Source: Alistipes sp. (GTDB lineage Bacteria; Bacteroidota; Bacteroidia; Bacteroidales; Rikenellaceae). From it: a stretch of DNA of 64,000 nt. The stretch lies in contig JAGBTQ010000012.1 of NCBI GenBank assembly GCA_017631275.1, positions 1 to 64,000 of the forward strand, read 5' to 3'. Both the position numbers and the translations under genes were made by a program. Under the pieces are notes generated by a model that was not told the DNA's origin, ran no database searches, and saw nothing but the letters and a program-made list of their open reading frames with translations. Within the stretch, counting starts at the first letter, position 1; each line of letters starts with the position of its first letter. Positions 17,361 to 26,404 of this stretch are shown here, piece by piece.

Positions 17361-18653
17361 TTACTCGACAGTGATTAGGAAGTAGTTCTTCTTGCCCTTC
17401 TGCACAAGGAGGTACTTGCCAGCGATAAGGTCAGTCTCAACAACGGGGCGCTGAGCATCAGTAACCTTCTCCTTGTTGAGCTGAACGCCACCACCCTGCA
17501 CCATCTTGCGACACTCGCCCTTCGATGGGAATACCTTGCATAGCTCGGCAACAACATCTACGAATGGTTTGTCGAGGTTGTCGCGCGACATGGTGAACTG
17601 AGGAACACCCTCGAACACCTGCAACAATGTAGCCTCGTCCAACGAGCGCAACGCCTCAGAGGTGGCGTTACCAAACAAAATGTTTGTGGCTGCCTGAGCC
17701 TTCTCCAACTCCTCACGTGAGTGGATGGTCTCGGTAAGAATCTCTGCGAGGCGCTTCTGCAAGATGCGGAGGTGTGGTGCCTCGTCGTGCTCCTTGATAA
17801 GTGAGTCGATAGTCTCGCGGTCGAGAAGCGTGAAGATCTTGATATAGCGCTTAGCGTCGTCGTCGCTCACGTTTAGCCAGAACTGATAGAACTTATATGG
17901 CGAGGTGTAGCGAGCATCGAGCCATACGTTGCCCGACTCGGTCTTACCAAACTTTGTGCCGTCTGCCTTGGTGATAAGTGGGCAGGTGATAGCAAAAGCC
18001 TCAGCCTCAGAGCCGAGCTTACGACGAATAAGCTCAGTACCTGTGGTGATGTTACCCCACTGGTCGGCACCACCAAGCTGGAACTTACAGCCATGCTCCT
18101 GGTAGAGGTGCAAGAAGTCGTAGCCCTGCAATAGCTGATATGTGAACTCGGTGAACGACATACCGTCGCCCTCGCCATTGAAGCGCTTCTTAACAGAGTC
18201 CTTAGCCATCATGTAGTTCACAGTGATGCACTTGCCGATGTCGCGCGCAAAGTCGAGGAACGAGAACTCCTTCATCCAGTCGTAGTTATTAACCAAGATA
18301 GCCTTGTTCTTAGCCTCCGAGTCGAAGTCGATAAGCTTGGCAAGCTGTGCCTTGATAGCCTCCTGGTTGTGGCGGAGAGTTGCCTCGTCCAAGAGGTTGC
18401 GCTCCTGCGACTTACCCGATGGGTCGCCAATCATGCCCGTAGCACCACCAATCAAGGCGATAGGACGGTGACCACACATCTGGAAGTGCTTCAAAATCAT
18501 AACACCCACCAAGTGGCCGATATGCAATGAGTCGGCGGTTGGGTCGATGCCGAGGTATGCCGAAGCCATACCCTTCTCAAGCTCCTCTTTAGCTCCTGGC
18601 ATCACGGTATGGATCATACCACGCCACTCGAGCTCCTCAATAAAATTCTTCAT
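17361..18653 (-). CDS. tyrS: Tyrosyl-tRNA synthetase
   Basis: 430 residues, standard length. The class I HIGH motif is SLHIGHLVG, the KMSKS-equivalent is KFGKT, and [14 protein letters not shown] binds tyrosine. The C-terminal part carries an S4 RNA-binding domain ([18 protein letters not shown]). It charges tRNA-Tyr. Lies between dnaX (36 bp upstream) and folB in the same chain. Confidence 0.95.
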   Translation of the reverse strand: MKNFIEELEWRGMIHTVMPGAKEELEKGMASAYLGIDPTADSLHIGHLVGVMILKHFQMCGHRPIALIGGATGMIGDPSGKSQERNLLDEATLRHNQEAIKAQLAKLIDFDSEAKNKAILVNNYDWMKEFSFLDFARDIGKCITVNYMMAKDSVKKRFNGEGDGMSFTEFTYQLLQGYDFLHLYQEHGCKFQLGGADQWGNITTGTELIRRKLGSEAEAFAITCPLITKADGTKFGKTESGNVWLDARYTSPYKFYQFWLNVSDDDAKRYIKIFTLLDRETIDSLIKEHDEAPHLRILQKRLAEILTETIHSREELEKAQAATNILFGNATSEALRSLDEATLLQVFEGVPQFTMSRDNLDKPFVDVVAELCKVFPSKGECRKMVQGGGVQLNKEKVTDAQRPVVETDLIAGKYLLVQKGKKNYFLITVE

Positions 18654-18689
18654 GGTTTTCTATGTTTTTTGTTTATACTCTTTTCTAAA

Positions 18690-20507
18690 CTACTCTGCAT
18701 CAAGCACAAGCGTCTCGATCATCTCCTTTAGTCGCTCGTTCTTGCCCACAAGGTGGCGCAGGCGATCCTCAATAGTGATTGGGCGAGCAATGCGCACCGC
18801 CTCGTTAACAATCACCTCAAGGTCGATACTACACTTCAACCCTGCAAGCTTCTGTATCTCTTTGAGCCACTCAAGTTTGTCGCGCATAATCTCCTCGAAA
18901 AGCTCGCGCGAGGGGACTACGACACGCACTACCCTATCGCTCACGGTCATCGTCTCGAACACAGGAACATAACGCATACGACCCTTAGATAGTATATCTA
19001 CAAACTCAGCCTTGATAGCCATGAGCTTTGCCTGGCAGTCGGGATCTACCTCCTCAACAACGGCATGTGCCTCGCTCTTAGTCTGAGTATTTGCCTCCTC
19101 CGAGAGCAACGAACCAAGCGACATTCCCGAGCGACGGCTACGTGGTGTGACAACACGAGGTGTTGCCGTCTCAGTTGGTCGCTCCTCAGCTACTGGCGCA
19201 GGTGCTGGCTGCGGCTGAGCTACAGGTGTAGGCGCTGGCTGTGGCGTAGGCGCTGGTGCGCTCACTGGCTGTGCTACGGGTTGTGGTGCTGGTGTAGGTT
19301 GTGCTACGGGCGTTGGTTGCGGTGTAGGTTGTGCTACGGGCGTTGGTTGCGGTGCTGGCTGCAACTCGGGCAGTGGCACATCTACCTCGAGGCTAAGCGA
19401 TGCTACCTCGTCATTTTTTTTTTGACCGAGACCCGCAATCTTCATGAGTCCCAGTTCAACAAGCAGACGCTGATTTGACGACTGTCGTATCTTGCCATCA
19501 GCCTCCGTGAGAAGCGATATAGCACCAAACAAGAATGCCTCGCTACAACGTGTCGCCTGCTGCTTATAGCGCTCTATGAGAGTTCCTGTGAACTCAACAA
19601 GCGAGATAGCAGGGCCCTTCGACATAAGCAAGTCACGCATATGGGCATTAAGACCCGCGATAAAGACCTGTGACGAGAAGCCACGGCTTAGCACCTGGTC
19701 AAACAACATTAGCGCGTCAATATATCTGCCCTCGAGCAACATATCTGTTGCCGAGAAGTAGGTGTCGTAGTCGAGCACGTTGAGCGTTGCCGCAACATCC
19801 TTATAGCTAAGCTTATTGCCGCAGAACGACACCGCCTTGTCGAACATCGACAGAGCATCGCGCATACCACCATCTGCCTTGTGCGAGATAAGGTTGAGCG
19901 CCTCGTCGTCAGCCTCGACACCCTCCTTTGTTGCGATGTAGCGGAGATACTCCACGCCGTCCTCAACACGAATACGGTTGAAGTCGTAGATCTGACAACG
20001 CGAGAGGATTGTTGGGATAATCTTGTGCTTCTCGGTTGTTGCAAGGATAAATATTGCATGGTGTGGTGGCTCCTCCAGGGTCTTCAAAAAGGCATTGAAG
20101 GCTGCTGCCGAGAGCATATGCACCTCGTCGATAACAAATACCGAGTAGCTACCCTGCTGAGGGATAATTCGCACCTGCTCGATAAGGTTACGAATGTCAT
20201 CTACCGAGTTGTTTGATGCAGCATCGAGCTCGTGAACATTGAGCGAGCGACCCTCATTGAACGAACGGCACGACTCGCACTCGTTGCAAGCCTCGCCCCC
20301 CTGAGGATTTTGGCAGTTGATAGCCTTGGCAAAGATGCGGGCACATGTTGTCTTACCCACGCCACGAGGACCGCAAAAGAGGTAGGCATGCGCCAGCTGA
20401 CCACGCTCGATAGCATTCTTGAGCGTCGATGTGATATGTCGTTGTCCCACAACCGAAGCAAAGGTTTGAGGGCGATACTTACGTGCTGATACTACAAAAT
20501 TCTCCAT
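18690..20507 (-). CDS. dnaX: DNA polymerase III subunits tau/gamma
   Basis: 605 residues from ATG at about 20507 (MENFVVSARKYRPQTF). An upstream in-frame GTG would lie on the far side of a TATCTTTG promoter box, so it is rejected. AAA+ clamp-loader domain: Walker A FCGPRGVGKTT, a four-cysteine zinc site (CQNPQGGEACNECESC), DEVHMLSAAAF, and SRC. Domain III ends near residue 360, then a ten-A run (19414-19423). A Pro/Gln/Ala-rich linker (about 370-450) leads to a tau-specific C-terminus. It loads the sliding clamp. Confidence 0.94.
   Translation of the reverse strand: MENFVVSARKYRPQTFASVVGQRHITSTLKNAIERGQLAHAYLFCGPRGVGKTTCARIFAKAINCQNPQGGEACNECESCRSFNEGRSLNVHELDAASNNSVDDIRNLIEQVRIIPQQGSYSVFVIDEVHMLSAAAFNAFLKTLEEPPHHAIFILATTEKHKIIPTILSRCQIYDFNRIRVEDGVEYLRYIATKEGVEADDEALNLISHKADGGMRDALSMFDKAVSFCGNKLSYKDVAATLNVLDYDTYFSATDMLLEGRYIDALMLFDQVLSRGFSSQVFIAGLNAHMRDLLMSKGPAISLVEFTGTLIERYKQQATRCSEAFLFGAISLLTEADGKIRQSSNQRLLVELGLMKIAGLGQKKNDEVASLSLEVDVPLPELQPAPQPTPVAQPTPQPTPVAQPTPAPQPVAQPVSAPAPTPQPAPTPVAQPQPAPAPVAEERPTETATPRVVTPRSRRSGMSLGSLLSEEANTQTKSEAHAVVEEVDPDCQAKLMAIKAEFVDILSKGRMRYVPVFETMTVSDRVVRVVVPSRELFEEIMRDKLEWLKEIQKLAGLKCSIDLEVIVNEAVRIARPITIEDRLRHLVGKNERLKEMIETLVLDAE
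19414..19423 (-). other. Ten-A slippery run in dnaX (possible tau/gamma switch)
   Basis: On the coding strand the codons read CAA AAA AAA AAT GAC, a run of ten A. Adding one A, or a ribosomal -1 shift, turns the next codon into TGA at once. The product would be about 365 residues, ending just after clamp-loader domain III, like gamma. Long A runs act this way in Thermus dnaX. Confidence 0.5.
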
Positions 20508-20610
20508 AACTCGACAAAGATATAAAAATTTTCTCACATGCGCACGTACGACCCCACTATTTTCTGCTCGGAGAGTGCTATTTCACATTTTTTACGCTAT
20601 CTTTGTCACT
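20508..20610. promoter_or_regulatory. Divergent dnaX / phosphoesterase promoter region
   Basis: Leftward TATCTTTG ends about 7 nt before the dnaX ATG, and rightward TATCTTTG (20598-20605) ends 5 nt before the phosphoesterase ATG at 20611. Transcripts would start at or very near the start codons. The -33 elements are not obvious in either direction. Confidence 0.5.
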
Positions 20611-21780
20611 ATGAAACAAATTTTGACAACTATATTTTTGCTCTGCTGCACCATGCTTGGCATCGCCTCAACATCGGCACAGGAGCAGGGCTTCAACCTC
20701 ATTGTCGTGGGCGACACACAGCCACAAACCGAGGAGCAGTTCGAGCGTCTGGAGCGCGAGGTTGTGCCTAATATCGAACAAATTATCGAGGAGTATCGCG
20801 AGGCAAGCAACCTCCCCATTGCTGTGCTTATCACGGGCGATGTAGTATGGGATAATATGGCCTTTTTGCCCCGCCTCAAAGAGCTCTTCGAGAGCCTTGA
20901 CGTGGAGTTTATTACCGTTATTGGCAACCACGACCACAACCGTGATGTAGAGGGCAGCGAGAGCCTCAAGGAGCAGGCATACGAAGATGTGTTTGGAGCT
21001 CGTTATAAGCACTTTATGCTTGGCAACACACACTTTATCTTGCTCGATAACATCCTCTATCAAAGTTACGAGAACTACTCGATAGAGCTTGACAAGGAGC
21101 AACGAAAATGGCTGCGCGGCGTAGCTAAGGATATCGCTAAAAATGAGCGTGTAGCGATATGCATGCACGCCCCAGTATACAACTTCCGCGAGGGCAAAAT
21201 ACTACCCTATGCCCGACATATCATGCACCTATTTCGTGGTAACGAGCTACACTTTATCACGGGTCATCGCCACCGCCATGCCACGGTGGAGCTTGGCAAA
21301 AAGAGCATCGAGCATAGCGTGGCTCAGGTGTGTGGCAACCTCTGGTTCGCCCCTCTCTGCACCGACGGCACACCCCCTGGCGTGCTGTGTATCGAGGAGC
21401 GCAACAACGTGTGGCAGTGGCACTTCCGCACGTTTGACAATAAGCAGTCGAAGCTAATAGTGTGGCGCGAGGGCGAGGTTAAGGAGCACAAGGAGTATAT
21501 CGTTGTTAAGGTCATCGGCTGGGACTCAAAACATAGCGTCGAGTGGTCGGAAAATGGAGTGCCGATGGGCGCTATGGAGCAGATAACAATCCTCGACCCC
21601 GACTACGTCTATTATGTTGAGAATGAGGCAGATTATAGCGACATTATCATGCAGCGCCTACGCCGCTCGGCAGCCCCACATAGCCACTATTTCCGCTGCA
21701 AGCGCACCACGCCACATAGCAAGGTAGTGATTAGCACAACCGACCGCTTTGGTAGAGAATATGAGTGCGAGGTGAGGTAG
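20611..21780 (+). CDS. Secreted calcineurin-like metallophosphoesterase
   Basis: 389 residues from ATG at 20611, chosen because it starts a clean signal peptide (MKQILTTIFLLCCTMLGIAS). The catalytic domain has the metallophosphoesterase series: VVGDTQ, ITGDVVWDN, VIGNHDHNRD, CMHAPVYNF and ITGHRHRHA. A C-terminal beta-rich domain of about 110 residues follows. It is probably periplasmic; the substrate is unknown. It is monocistronic and divergent from dnaX. Confidence 0.8.
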   Translation: MKQILTTIFLLCCTMLGIASTSAQEQGFNLIVVGDTQPQTEEQFERLEREVVPNIEQIIEEYREASNLPIAVLITGDVVWDNMAFLPRLKELFESLDVEFITVIGNHDHNRDVEGSESLKEQAYEDVFGARYKHFMLGNTHFILLDNILYQSYENYSIELDKEQRKWLRGVAKDIAKNERVAICMHAPVYNFREGKILPYARHIMHLFRGNELHFITGHRHRHATVELGKKSIEHSVAQVCGNLWFAPLCTDGTPPGVLCIEERNNVWQWHFRTFDNKQSKLIVWREGEVKEHKEYIVVKVIGWDSKHSVEWSENGVPMGAMEQITILDPDYVYYVENEADYSDIIMQRLRRSAAPHSHYFRCKRTTPHSKVVISTTDRFGREYECEVR

Positions 21781-22044
21781 TGAGAAAAGGACGACAGGGA
21801 CGACAGGGAGAATAGGGAAGATAGGGAAGATAGGACGAATGGGATAGATGGGATAGATGGGATAGATGGGATAGATGGGATAGATAGGATAAATGAGATA
21901 ATTCCCATCGAGCGAAGCGCCCCCATTTATCCCATCGAGTGAAGCGCCCCCATCAACCCTATCAAGCGCAGCGTTACCCATCTATCCCATCAAGCGAAGC
22001 GCTCCCATTTATTCCAGCCCCTGCCCCATCAATTAGCGAGATAA
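21781..22044. repeat. Tandem-repeat tract 3 (10-mers plus 28-bp units)
   Basis: No credible gene. A purine-rich run with about five perfect GATAGATGGG units (21840-21890) is followed by four degenerate copies of a 26-29 bp unit built on CCCATCRAGYGAAGCG (21903-22015). The second part is the rough complement of the first, so the pair could fold into a long hairpin. It leads into element A3'. Confidence 0.65.
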
Positions 22045-22092
22045 AATTTCTTGTCAGAAGGGTTGCAGATGCGCCCTTATCACGAGAAATAA
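22045..22092 (-). repeat. Hairpin element family A, core-less copy A3' (48 bp)
   Basis: Both family ends are present (AATTTCTTGTCAGAAG and CTTATCACGAGAAAT), but only about 17 bp lie between them, so the core hairpin is missing. It is directly joined to A3 in the same orientation. Confidence 0.65.
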
Positions 22093-22222
22093 ATTTGTTG
22101 TCAGAAGCCGTGAGATGTGGTGCATCGAAAAAGTAATCACCACGGGATAGTACAAAACGTACAGCCCGTGGTGATTAACTTTTTAAGATGTGCCGCAGAT
22201 TGCGGCTTATCACAAGAAATTA
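22092..22222 (-). repeat. Hairpin element family A, copy A3 (131 bp)
   Basis: Family ends are conserved. The core stem GTAATCACCACGGG / CCCGTGGTGATTAAC is unrelated in sequence to A1 and A2 but complementary, capped by ATAGTAC-N5-GTACAG. Outer pairs changed in concert: where A1 has GGGG/CCCC, A3 has GCCG/CGGC. It ends 1 nt before the stop codon of the gene at 22224. Confidence 0.75.
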
Positions 22223-22223
22223 T

Positions 22224-23537
22224 TTATTCGAAGTAGGTACTACCACTACCACAATGACGTCCATCAACGTAGATATCAACGGTGTAGGTACCCTTCTCGA
22301 AAGCCTCACCATCGTAGAATACGCTGACTGGCACCGACTGATTCTCGTAGCTAACCTTACGCATAGCCGATGCAGCACGGCTCTCGCCCTCGAAGGTAAA
22401 TGGTATCATCTTAGATGCTGGCGAAAGAACATAACCATCAGGGTCAGTGATACATACGTATATAGTCTTCTCACCTGGCTCAGCAAGCTCGTTTGCTGTA
22501 AGCTCGAAATCGACACGTAGGCGCGATGCCACCTTGATACGCTTCACAGGCTTGCTATTGTCGTTGAGCGCCACCATGCGCACACCACCTGTGCGGATAA
22601 CCGAGCCAATGCGCACCTTAGTTTTGAGCTCATCGGCCTTCTCCTCAGCCTTCTCGGCACGCTCCTTAAAGGTCTTGCGCTCCTTCTCATACTCCACATT
22701 CTTAGCCTGAAGGTCGGTGTTTATGTCGTTGAGCGAGTCGATCTTACGAAGGTAGCCCTTCATCACACCCTTAAGCATATCTACCTCCTTGCGGTACTTG
22801 GCAAGCTGATTGTAGTTGTATGTCTTCTCCCTCTGTAGCTGCTCGAGCATCACCACAGCCTCCTGATAGCGCTGCATCATGGTGTCGTTCTTGCCCTTGT
22901 ATGCCTCAAGCTCCTTAACAAGCGTCTCGGCATCGCGCTGAAGCATATTGTTCTGCTCCTCGAAGAGGCTACGTGCCGACTCCAGGAGGGCATAGTCCTG
23001 CTCGATGGCCTTCACCTTGCCATAGTTCTTCACGGCAAAGATGGTTAGCGGAATGAGCAGGATAAGGAGTATTGCTGCAAGTGTTAGGAAGCCTGCTGAC
23101 GAACGCTTGTAGCGCGTGATATCTGCCTCGTAATCATCTATCATGCGCTCCTCGCGGTCGTAGTCGCGGTCGTATATTGGCTGTGGCGTAGGCGTAGGGG
23201 CTGGTGCTGGGGTTGGAGCAGGTGCAGGAGTTGGTGCCACCTTTGGCTCTGTCGCTGCCTCTGCCTTTGGCTCTGCTGCTGCCTCGGCCTTAGGCTCTAC
23301 GGCATGTGTATCGTTGATTGTTGCCTTTTGTACCTGTGCCTGACGCTCAGCGAGGATGTCGTTGAGTGTGCGCTGGGGTGCTGTGCTCTGCTCGTTGACA
23401 GTGGTCTGAACAGGAGCTATAGGAGCTACAGGAGCGCTATTCTCCACTGCACCCTCGACAGGTGCACCACAGAATGGACATCGAGACTGCTGGCTCGACA
23501 TAGGCGTATTACAGGTCTTACATCTTATAAGTGCCAT
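22224..23537 (-). CDS. Zinc-ribbon, single-membrane-span, coiled-coil protein
   Basis: 437 residues, family not recognised. N-terminus: a zinc ribbon with two CxxC knuckles (CKTCNTPM, CPFCGAP). Then a Pro/Ala/Glu-rich linker with repeated EPKAEAA units (to about 120), one membrane helix (about 150-172, LTLAAILLILLIPLTIFAV), a long coiled coil (about 180-300) and a C-terminal beta-rich domain (about 310-437, DGYVLSPASKMIPFTFEG). The zinc ribbon should be cytosolic and the coiled coil extracytoplasmic. A TATATTTG box lies at 23560-23567. It could be an envelope scaffold; no function is claimed. Confidence 0.7.
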   Translation of the reverse strand: MALIRCKTCNTPMSSQQSRCPFCGAPVEGAVENSAPVAPIAPVQTTVNEQSTAPQRTLNDILAERQAQVQKATINDTHAVEPKAEAAAEPKAEAATEPKVAPTPAPAPTPAPAPTPTPQPIYDRDYDREERMIDDYEADITRYKRSSAGFLTLAAILLILLIPLTIFAVKNYGKVKAIEQDYALLESARSLFEEQNNMLQRDAETLVKELEAYKGKNDTMMQRYQEAVVMLEQLQREKTYNYNQLAKYRKEVDMLKGVMKGYLRKIDSLNDINTDLQAKNVEYEKERKTFKERAEKAEEKADELKTKVRIGSVIRTGGVRMVALNDNSKPVKRIKVASRLRVDFELTANELAEPGEKTIYVCITDPDGYVLSPASKMIPFTFEGESRAASAMRKVSYENQSVPVSVFYDGEAFEKGTYTVDIYVDGRHCGSGSTYFE

Positions 23538-23588
23538 ACTTTATCTTTGAATTAGTGCGCAAATATAACGCATTTTACTTTAGTAATA

Positions 23589-25706
23589 TTACGAAATATC
23601 AGAAAAATCAATCTTCTCTCGCTTATGGTGGCGGTCACGCAATGCCCTAAGAGGTGCATTCTCACGGCGCTCAAGAGCTGGGTCGAGGCGCAAAATCTCG
23701 ATGGCGTCGTTGCGCGTGAGCTCCATAATCTGGGTATCGGTAGCCAGGTTGGCAATATTCAACTCGAAGGCATCACCACTCTGCTGCGTGCCGTGGATAT
23801 CGCCAGCGCCACGTAGCTTAAGGTCGAGTTCCGAGAGCTGAAAGCCATCGTTTGTGGCACACATAGCCTCGATGCGAGCACGGCTATCCTTTGATAGCTT
23901 GTCGCCCGTCATGAGTATGCAGTAGGAGTCGCCACCACCACGACCAACACGGCCACGTAGCTGGTGTAGCTGCGATAGTCCGAAGCGCTCTGCCGACTCG
24001 ATGACCATGACCGTGGCATTGGGCACATCTACGCCCACCTCGATAACCGACGTGGCTATCATGATGTCGGCCTCGCCACGCTTAAACTGCTGCATCGATG
24101 CCTCCTTATCCTCCGGCTTCATCTTGCCATGGCATATCGCAATGCGATATTGTGGCAGTGGAAAGTCGCGAGAGAGCGACTCGAAGCCATCTTCAAGGTC
24201 TTTGTAGTCCATCTTCTCCGAGCCCTTGATAAGTGGATAGACCACATATACCTGACGACGTTTGGCTATCTCCTGGCGCAGGAAGCCGAACATACGCAAG
24301 CGTGCCGAGTCGAAGTAGTGGAAGGTGCGTATAGGCTTACGTCCTGGAGGCAGCTCGTCGATAACCGACACCTCCAAGTCGCCATAGAGCGTCATTGCCA
24401 AGGTGCGGGGAATGGGCGTGGCAGTCATCACAAGGACATGGGGGCGCTGATGGTTCTTGGTCCATAGCTTGCCTCGCTGCTCCACGCCAAAGCGGTGTTG
24501 CTCGTCGATGACAACATATCCGAGGTTGGAGAACTGCACACCCTCCTCGATAAGGGCATGGGTGCCAATGAGTATATCTACCTCGCCCGAGGCAATGCCC
24601 TCGAGCGACGCACGGCGCTCCTTAGCCTTGGAAGCACCAGTAAGTATGGCAACCTTCACGTTTAAGCCCTCAGCAAAGCGCTGCATCGAGGCGTAGTGCT
24701 GGCGTGCAAGAATCTCGGTGGGTGCCATGATGCACGCCTGGTAGCCATTATCCACGGCAAGCAACATAGACATGAAGGCAACCATCGTCTTGCCACTACC
24801 CACATCGCCCTGGAGCAGGCGGTTCATCTGCTTGCCCGAGATCATGTCGCCACGAATCTCGCGTATCACACGCTTCTGCGCCCCCGTGAGAGGGAAGGGC
24901 AGCTTCTCGTGGTAAAAGGTGTTAAAGGCCTCGCCAACACGCGCGAAGAGGAAACCCTCACTGCGGTGACGCTCACTGCGGCGCGCCTGAATGGTGAGCT
25001 GAACACCAAGTAGCTCGTCGTATTTCAGGCGATACTGCGCCTGACGTAGCTCCTCCTGAGAGCGTGGAAAGTGAATGTTGTATATCGCATCACGCAAGCC
25101 CATAAGCCCATTGCGCCTACGCAGATCTTCGGGCAGTGGGTCGGCAAAGGCTGTGGGGTCGCTCTTAACTAACTCCCAGGCGCTCTGCACAATACGCTGC
25201 ATGGCACGCATGGCTATAGCCTCGCTAAGGCGCTCGGTAGAGGGGTATATCGCCTGAAAGCCGCTCTCCTGCTTACGCGAGAGAAACTGCTCGAGGGTCT
25301 CAATCTCGGGGTGCACAAGGCTCACCCTGCCACGAAACAACGAGGGGCGACCAAAGATGATATACTCGCGCCCAATCTCTATGCGCTTCTCAATCCACTT
25401 AATGCCATGAAACCATAGTAGCTCGGCAACGCCCGTAGTGTCGTTTACCTCGACCACAAACCTACGGCGACTACCCTCGCCAACATACGACATGCCGACA
25501 GCCTTACAACGTAGTTGTATGTAGGTGGACTCCATAGCCTCGTCAACCTCCGAGAGGCGTAGCTGACGTGTGCGGTCGATGTAGCGGTGTGGGAAGCGCA
25601 TGAGCAGGTCGCCAACGGTGCGCACGCCAACCTCCTTATCGAGAATCTTGGCACGTACCTCGCCAACGCCCGTAACAAACTTTATGTCACGCTCCAGCAC
25701 ACCCAT
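23589..25706 (-). CDS. recG: ATP-dependent DNA helicase RecG
   Basis: 705 residues, full length. N-terminal wedge/OB domain (TYIQLRCKAVGMSYVGEG), then superfamily 2 helicase motifs: LLQGDVGSGKTMVAF (Walker A), VIDEQHRFGVEQR (DEQH), VMTATPIPRTLA, TSVIEVGVDVPNATVMVIE and QLHQLRGRVGRGG. It remodels stalled forks and Holliday junctions. It begins 20 bp after apt on the same strand. Confidence 0.96.
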   Translation of the reverse strand: MGVLERDIKFVTGVGEVRAKILDKEVGVRTVGDLLMRFPHRYIDRTRQLRLSEVDEAMESTYIQLRCKAVGMSYVGEGSRRRFVVEVNDTTGVAELLWFHGIKWIEKRIEIGREYIIFGRPSLFRGRVSLVHPEIETLEQFLSRKQESGFQAIYPSTERLSEAIAMRAMQRIVQSAWELVKSDPTAFADPLPEDLRRRNGLMGLRDAIYNIHFPRSQEELRQAQYRLKYDELLGVQLTIQARRSERHRSEGFLFARVGEAFNTFYHEKLPFPLTGAQKRVIREIRGDMISGKQMNRLLQGDVGSGKTMVAFMSMLLAVDNGYQACIMAPTEILARQHYASMQRFAEGLNVKVAILTGASKAKERRASLEGIASGEVDILIGTHALIEEGVQFSNLGYVVIDEQHRFGVEQRGKLWTKNHQRPHVLVMTATPIPRTLAMTLYGDLEVSVIDELPPGRKPIRTFHYFDSARLRMFGFLRQEIAKRRQVYVVYPLIKGSEKMDYKDLEDGFESLSRDFPLPQYRIAICHGKMKPEDKEASMQQFKRGEADIMIATSVIEVGVDVPNATVMVIESAERFGLSQLHQLRGRVGRGGGDSYCILMTGDKLSKDSRARIEAMCATNDGFQLSELDLKLRGAGDIHGTQQSGDAFELNIANLATDTQIMELTRNDAIEILRLDPALERRENAPLRALRDRHHKREKIDFSDIS

Positions 25707-25726
25707 CGCTAAAATGGATTATATGG

Positions 25727-26287
25727 TTAAATCTTAGTAATAGACTTCACAGGGGCTATCTTCTCGAGGCGTGCGGCGCCACCAAGCTCCTCGATCTCGA
25801 CGATGAAGACAAACTCCTTGACCTTGATGCCGTAGCTCTTGCCGTCGAGCTCGATAGTCTGGCTCTCAAGCGAGAGTGCCAAGCCCTCGGCAGTACCACC
25901 CGTAGCGAGCACGTCATCGAGGATAGTCACCTCGAACTTATCGCCCACAGGCTTGCCCGCAGCGATGTCGCTACGACGATAGTAGAGCTTGTCGAAGCCA
26001 TACTCCTTCTCGATAAGCACCTCATGAAGGTCGCCCTCGGCAAATGGGAGCTTGCCGCTCTTGCGCACAGGCACGATATTCTCGATGTGGTCGGCCTCGG
26101 TGAGCAGTGGCGCAGCAAACAAGAAGCCACGAGCCTCGGGAGCGATGATGTTTGGTGTGGTGCAAGCCTCAGCCACAGCGTGTGTCAGCTCCTTGAATAC
26201 CGCCTTATTTTGCAAAAATGGGATAATATCGACAAATATGATACCCTCCTTTGGAAAGTCTTTGTAGTATTTTAGTACCTCTTTCAT
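25727..26287 (-). CDS. apt: Adenine phosphoribosyltransferase
   Basis: 186 residues from ATG at 26287 (MKEVLKYYKDFPKEGIIFVD). A longer start at 26314 would fall inside a TAACTTTG -7 box (26312-26319) and is rejected. Motifs: PEARGFLFAAPL, PVRKSGKLP, and the PRPP loop VTILDDVLATGGTAEG. It salvages adenine to AMP. It is first in a two-gene unit with recG. Confidence 0.92.
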   Translation of the reverse strand: MKEVLKYYKDFPKEGIIFVDIIPFLQNKAVFKELTHAVAEACTTPNIIAPEARGFLFAAPLLTEADHIENIVPVRKSGKLPFAEGDLHEVLIEKEYGFDKLYYRRSDIAAGKPVGDKFEVTILDDVLATGGTAEGLALSLESQTIELDGKSYGIKVKEFVFIVEIEELGGAARLEKIAPVKSITKI

Positions 26288-26404
26288 TGTATGTATTGTT
26301 AGTAAAACGTACAAAGTTAATAAATTTTTGTGGCACTATGGCGCTATCAACAATAAATTTTATAAATTTGTAACCAGGAAAATATGTACTAAAACTATTA
26401 TAAG

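Noticed and set aside
19065..19478. Trp/Arg/Cys-rich frame antisense to dnaX
   Set aside because: It is produced by the Pro/Gln/Ala-coding repeats of dnaX read on the other strand.
21658..21981. Minus-strand open frame with IYPIYPIYP repeats
   Set aside because: It is the translation of the GATAGATGGG tandem repeat and overlaps the 3' end of the phosphoesterase gene; no ribosome-binding context or family.
21781..22044. Short regular repeats as a CRISPR array
   Set aside because: Units are 10 bp or degenerate 26-29 bp without unique spacers of constant length, and no cas genes are nearby.
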